DNA of 21,820 nucleotides from contig BLXT01006999.1 of NCBI GenBank assembly GCA_019648995.1, positions 3,899,809 to 3,921,628 of the forward strand, read 5' to 3'. Below the pieces are notes generated by a model. It saw only the letters and a program-made list of their open reading frames with translations. It did not search any database and was not told the origin of the DNA. Positions 13,255 to 19,300 of the stretch are shown piece by piece (position 1 is the first letter of the stretch; every line of letters begins with the position of its first letter). The DNA comes from Plakobranchus ocellatus (taxonomy: Eukaryota > Mollusca > Gastropoda > Plakobranchidae). The translations under genes and the position numbers were made by a program.

Positions 13255-13333
<79 letters not shown>

Positions 13334-16300
13334 TAGAGAAGTAGAAAAGTCACACAAAGAAGTAGACAGAAAGATACGAGGCGAGCCAAAGACAAAGGTC
13401 CACGCACGCAGGCGCGACGATAGAAAAATAATCAGAATCTGCGTTACGAAATCTTATACCGTTAAATAAGTTAGTACATGCTAATTCACTCACGAGGAAC
13501 TCTCCTCCAAGATACTACCTCATAGATCAATAGACTGATTGATACAACCAATAGATATAAATTAATTGATACGATCTTTAGATCTAACTTAGAGATATAA
13601 TCTACAGGTACAATTAATAGATATACTCTACAGATATAATTAATATATATTTATGTTCACTCGCACAAGCACACGCTTCTAAACTTAATTCATGTCCGTT
13701 GAACTTGTAGTAGAATAGGGAATATAGTTCCAGGCACAGACAGTCAAATGTCCAAATAATGAAAAGTCCCGACACAACCTTGATCCTGCTCAAATGTTGA
13801 TGACTTACACAGCGATAACAGTCACAACCGTGTCCTTATGCTCTCCACTTATATTCTGTGACACCAGACCAGTGACAAGCCCTTACGCGAGGGACAAAAA
13901 TAGCGAGTGCAGTAATGGATAGCACCAATTCAGTTTCACATTCGTAGACTGTAGACGTCAGTCTGGCAAGGCACACAGCCTCAAGAAATATCATATACTT
14001 TAATCGCCACTTCTTGCGATTATTCAAAATGTCCCATGGTAGGGAGATTAAAATACATTAATTTCCAGTCGACGAATCCGCTACAACTTGTAGCCTGGAT
14101 AGTTCATGACTCCTCAGTCAGAGCGATAAAATAGGAGTGCCTCTCTTGCAGCCAAAATCCCCCGATCTGCAGTCCCGTCCGGCCTGTGTTGTAACGAGCT
14201 GAACTACCAATCACAACACACACACACCAAACATTCAACTCTACTCAGCTAACATAAAAACATGACTACATCAGGCCTAACAGTGACTATAATTGGATAT
14301 CTATGAACAATGATGAGCAGAATCCAAAGCTTTAAAGGCTAATTTTGCGTCCCTAAATCTGGAAAAAGTAAATGAAATATGACATTTTTAAAAAGGTGAA
14401 ATCAAAGCACAGAAAATCATCAATTTGCTTTTTGCTTCACGTTTGCAAAATTTCATTCGTATCTGCAGCACAAATTCATTGCCTTAGAGTAAGGGAAATA
14501 ACCCGGTCAATATCTTTCACCCAATTTTAGTTTTAAAAAAAACTACTCCGAGTATTTGATCTTTACTTTCTCAGACCTTTGGCCTCGCCTAGAAAAATTT
14601 ATTAGCAGAAGATCCTTTTATTTAATAAAGGCTTAATGACTTGATGTTAAGATTCTGTACTTTAAATGAAGATTGATTCTTTTCTAAAACTTGCCTTAGC
14701 TACTGCCCAAATATTTTTCCTTCCTATCTTGACCAGTTTATCTCATAATAATGCTCTGTCTTTAACATCATACTCACTTGATGCTCCAAACAATTAGTAA
14801 ATATACTAGTACTTTTCTCTAGCTTTATATTTATTTCTATGGCTTGGTCATGATACAATTTTCCTTTTTTTTATTTTTTATTCGTAAATTTCATATGTCG
14901 ATATGAGAAAGCGTTCGTTACTCTCTATTTCATTGAAATAATAATTATATCTTAAGCACAGTTATAAAAAAATTATCGTTAGGTTAGGTAGTTCCCTATC
15001 ATTATTTCCATTGCAGAACTAGCTTTCCATAGAGTATAAAGTGAGATGGGGGTTAAGGATTTTCAGGACAGTTGTAGAAAAATGATAGAATTCAGTCTGC
15101 TATAGGATAAGCAGAACATAAAAAACTATGATTCTAGTTCTAATTCTTTTGAAACATGCGCAGGCGTCAGTCCTAAGATGCTCTTAAGAATGACTAAATT
15201 TAGATTGAATTGAAAACTTTTTGAGCATTTTTAGAGCGTTTAGACTTGAAAAATACTTTTGTTTTCGGATCAGGTTTTTTATTGGTTATGTTTTTGTGTG
15301 TTCTGATGATTTACAGAAACTTTTTGCATATTATTTTGCCGCTCTGCCTGACAGGGTATAAATCCTAAGCAAGCTTTTATACCAAGTTGGATAATTATTT
15401 TACTGGCTCTGAAAGTTCAAATGGTGTTTGTTTTCTTGACAAATATCAGCAAACTTTGGGTTTTGAATGGAATTTTGTTATTTGTTCGCTTTGCACTAAC
15501 AAGCGTGTATAGGAAGGTAGAGCCGGATCAAGAACTTAGTGAGGGGTTAATGTGTGGGTGTGTATGTGGAGGGGGGGAGGGTTCTTTCCAAGTGGAAATC
15601 CAGGGCAACAAAGGAATATCAGTCCAAGATGCCAGTAATATAGCCGCAAACTACCAGCAGTAGAATATTAGTGCAGAGCACCGGTAATAGCCTGCAACTG
15701 CCAGCAGCAGAAGAATAGTAGTGCAGAGCACCAGTAATAGCCTGCAACTGCCAGCAGCAGAAGAATTGTAGTGCAGAGCACCGCTAATAGTCTGCAGCTG
15801 CCAGCAACAGAATATCAGTCCAGGGTGCCGGTAATAGCCTTAATCTTCCAACAGAAGAATATCAGTGCAGGGTGCCGGTAGCAGCCTCAAACTACCAACA
15901 GAATCTAGAAGGATATCAGTCCAGGGTGCCGGTAGTAGCCTCAAACTATCAACAGAAGGATATCAGTCCACGGTGCCGGTAGTATCCTCAAACTATCAAC
16001 AGAAGGATATCAGTCCATGGTGCCGGTATTAGCCTCAAATTACCAGTAGAATGATATCAGTCCACGGTGTCGGTAGTAGCCTCAAACTACAACAGAAGGA
16101 TATCAGTCCACGATGCCGGTAGTAGCCTCAAACTACCAACAGAAGAATATCAGTCCAGGGTGCCGGTAATGGCCTCAAACTATCAACAGAAGAATATCAG
16201 TCGAGGATGCCGGAAGGAGCCTCAAACTACGAACAGAAGAAAATTAATCCAGGACGCCGGTAGTAGCCTCAGATTACCAACAGAAGGATATCAGTCCAGG

Positions 16301-19300
16301 GTGCCAGTAGGAGCCTCAAACTACCAACAGAAGAATATCAGTCCAGGGTGCCGGTAATGGCCTCAACTCAACAAAAGAACATCAGTCCACAGTGCCGGTT
16401 GTGGCCTCAAACTACCAACAGAAGCATATCAGTCGAGGTTGCCGGTAATGTCCTCAAACTACTAACAAAAGGATATCAGTCCAGGGTGCCAGTAGTGGCC
16501 TCAAACTATAAACAGAAGAATATCAGTCTAGGGGGCCGGTAGTGGCCTCAAACTATCAACAGAAGGATATTAGTCTAGGGTGCCGATAGTAGCCTCAAAC
16601 TACCAACAGAAGGATATCAATCGAGGATGCCGGTAGTAGCCTCAAACTACCTACAGAAGCATATCAGTGCAGGCGCCGGTAGTAATCTCAAACTACTAAC
16701 AGAAGAATATCATTCCATTGTGCCCGTAGTAGCCTCAAACTACCAAAAGAAGGATATCAGGCCAGGGTGCCGGTAATGGCCTAAAAACTACCAACAGAGG
16801 AATATCAGTCGAGGGTGCCGGTAGTAGCCTCAAACTACCAACAAAAGAAAATAATCCAGGACGCCGGTAGTAGCCTCAAACTACCAACAGAAGCATATCA
16901 GTGCAGGCGCCGGTAGTAATCTCAAACTACTAACAGATGAATATCATTCCAGGGTGCCCGTATTAGCCTCAAACTACCAACAGAAGGATATCATTCCAGG
17001 GTGCCCGTTGTAGCCTCAAACTACCAACAGAAGGATATCAGTCCAGGGTGCCGGTAGTAGCCTCAAACTATCAACAGAAGAATTTCAGTCCACGGTGCCA
17101 GTAGTAGCCTGAAACTATCAACAGAAGAATATCAGTGCAGGGTGCCGGTAGTAGCCTCAAATTATCAACAGAAGAATATCAGTTCAGGGTGCCGGTAGTA
17201 GCCTCAAACTATCAACAGAAGGATATCAGTCCTGGGCGCCGGTAGTAGCCTCAAATTATCAACAGAAGAATATCAGTGCAGGGTGCCGGTAGTAGCCTCA
17301 AGCTATCAACAGAAGGATATCAGTGCAGGGTTCCGGTAGTAGCCTCAAACTATCAACAGAAGAATATCAGTGCAGGGTGCCGGTAGTAGCCTCAAATTAT
17401 CAACAGAAGAACATCAGTTCAGGGTGCCGGTAGTAGCCTCAAACTATCAACAGAAGGATATCAGTCCAGGGTGCCGGTAGTAGCCTCAAATTATCAACAG
17501 AAGAATATCAGTGCAGGGTGCCGGTAGTAGCCTCAAACTACCAACAGAAAAATACAGCCCAGAGTGCCAGTAATGGCCTCAAACTATCAACAGAAGAATA
17601 TCAGTGCAGGGTGGCGGTAGTAGACTCAAACTACAACAGAAGGATATCAGTCCAGGGAGCCGGTAGTAGCCTCAAACTATTAACAGAAGGATATCAGTCA
17701 AGGGCGCCGGTCGTGGCCTCAAACTATCAACAGAAAGGTATCAGTCCAGGGCGCCGGTCGTGGCCTCAAACTATCAACAGAAGCATATCAGTGCAGGGAG
17801 CCGGTAGTAGCCTCAAACTACCAACAGAAAAAAACAGTCCAGGGTGCCAGTAATGGCCTCAAACTACCAACAGAAGAATATCAGTTCAGAGCGCAGGTGA
17901 TGGCCTCAAACTACCAACAGAAGGATATCATTCTCGCAGATCCCAGGATACCTGGCCAATGTGCCACCACGCGTCCAACTTGTGGGGACTCTGCATTGGC
18001 ACCCTCTTATCCAGGTGGGACATGGGTGGCACAGTAGAAAGCGGGCTCGGCCTGAGATCTGCAGGGATCTTCTGCGGGTCTAAGCCCCGCTACCAGCGCC
18101 CTGTCTGAGATGACCTTGATGTTGCACAAAAAAATAAACCAAACCTATAATTGAGGAAACCGAAAACTACTACTTTGGGACTCTGTTTATAGTTTTACGA
18201 TATATGTTATTGCAATATAAAATTATTAATAGTAAAGAATGAGTAAAAACCATACTTTACTTAGCGCTGCATCTTTTGTCTACCTATGCAGGGTTACACA
18301 GAACAGAAAAAAACTTAAGGCAAAATCAGTACCACATTATTACTGTTGGGAGCGTCCCCTCAAAATACAATGGGCCGAACACACGGTCTATCAACGATTA
18401 CACACAACTTCACACAACAACAACTATTAGACTTAACTCTAAATGGCACCAACATAGAGATTTCGATCACCGGTGATCGATGCCACGCCCACATTCTCTG
18501 CGGCCCAAATGAAGCACTTTTGTAAAAATAAATGGACTTTTGAATATTTTCTATCGAAAGATAAGATATTCTGAAACCTAAAAAGATGTATTTTGATACT
18601 ATATTCAATAAAAATATAATAAACAAGCTAATTAAAAATGCACATTTAGCCCCGAGCATTGTTTTGCTTTCCTTCCGCCATCTTACATTTTCTGTATACA
18701 GTATTTTGTTACTGCTTATCGATTTTCGTCTACATTTGACAAATTTATACCTTTCCAACCCCTAACAACATAAAAAATGGCTTCTGAAAACATTAAAGAC
18801 CATAGATTTTTGGATTTACTGGATTTGTCTGATTCAGAAGTAGAAGAATGGATCCCCGACACTGACGAAGAATGGGCTGCTACTAATGAAGAGGACGATC
18901 CTGAACCAAATCACCAGGAGAGAAGGTGTGTAGATATATATCTAGGTTTAAATTTTGAAAGAAACTGTGAACTATAGATTCTAGATCTAATTTATATCTC
19001 CTGATTATGTGCACAACATATTTAACTGTTTTATTGTGTTGAAAAATTAGATCTAATGATCAACCATTCCCCTTTGCTAGATCTAGGTCTAGATCTAAAT
19101 CTAGATCTACAACCAGGAAGTAGAGTAAGACATAAAATTATGTTTTAGATTCATGATTTTGGTGAGATCTAAGGAAATTTTGAAATTGATAAGGCTAGGA
19201 ATTCACAATAATATGGTGAGTATGAACCATTCTAATTTTTCCTGATTCTATTTCTAAATCCTTTTTTTTTTTCTTTCTGATTCACTAGCAATGTACCATG

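Larger units (their letters stand above)
7999..14282 (-). mobile_element. Ty3/gypsy LTR retrotransposon, Gmr1-like, lacking RT/RNase H
   Basis: The 6,284-bp element has two long terminal repeats (7999-9193 and 13101-14282) ending TG...CA (TGTTGG/CCTAACA). It is flanked by a perfect 5-bp target duplication GTGAC (7994-7998 and 14283-14287). Coding sense is the - strand: a 1.2-kb leader, Gag with a CCHC knuckle, aspartic protease (DTG), then integrase with H2C2-type finger and D,D-35-E core. There is no reverse transcriptase or RNase H; integrase runs into the polypurine tract. Protease followed directly by integrase is the gene order known for Gmr1-like elements, where RT follows integrase, so I infer a 3' pol deletion. 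By eye the LTRs differ by about 20 substitutions plus two short indels (about 98 % alike), so the insertion is fairly recent. It sits antisense in a calpain intron and could only have moved with enzymes supplied in trans. Confidence 0.93.

Noticed and set aside
14288..15600. Missing calpain exons within the 13.2-kb intron
   Set aside because: No calpain-like peptide seen, and exons g and h already join in phase (AG plus A forming Arg).
15421..17853. Several open frames with repeated [15 protein letters not shown] peptides, suggesting a repeat protein
   Set aside because: The 47-bp unit shifts the frame at every copy, stops appear frequently, and no start or splice context supports translation.
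15605..17935. CRISPR array
   Set aside because: Units are contiguous 47-bp tandem repeats without unique spacers, in an animal gene intron.
18016..18100. A true tRNA gene
   Set aside because: The T-arm is good but the acceptor stem does not pair, the distance between boxes is too long, and the T-loop departs from TTCGA; a SINE-like derivative is the better reading.
18360..18758. 132-codon - strand frame in the solo LTR/transposon junction
   Set aside because: Crosses the boundary between LTR and inserted element and has no recognisable content.
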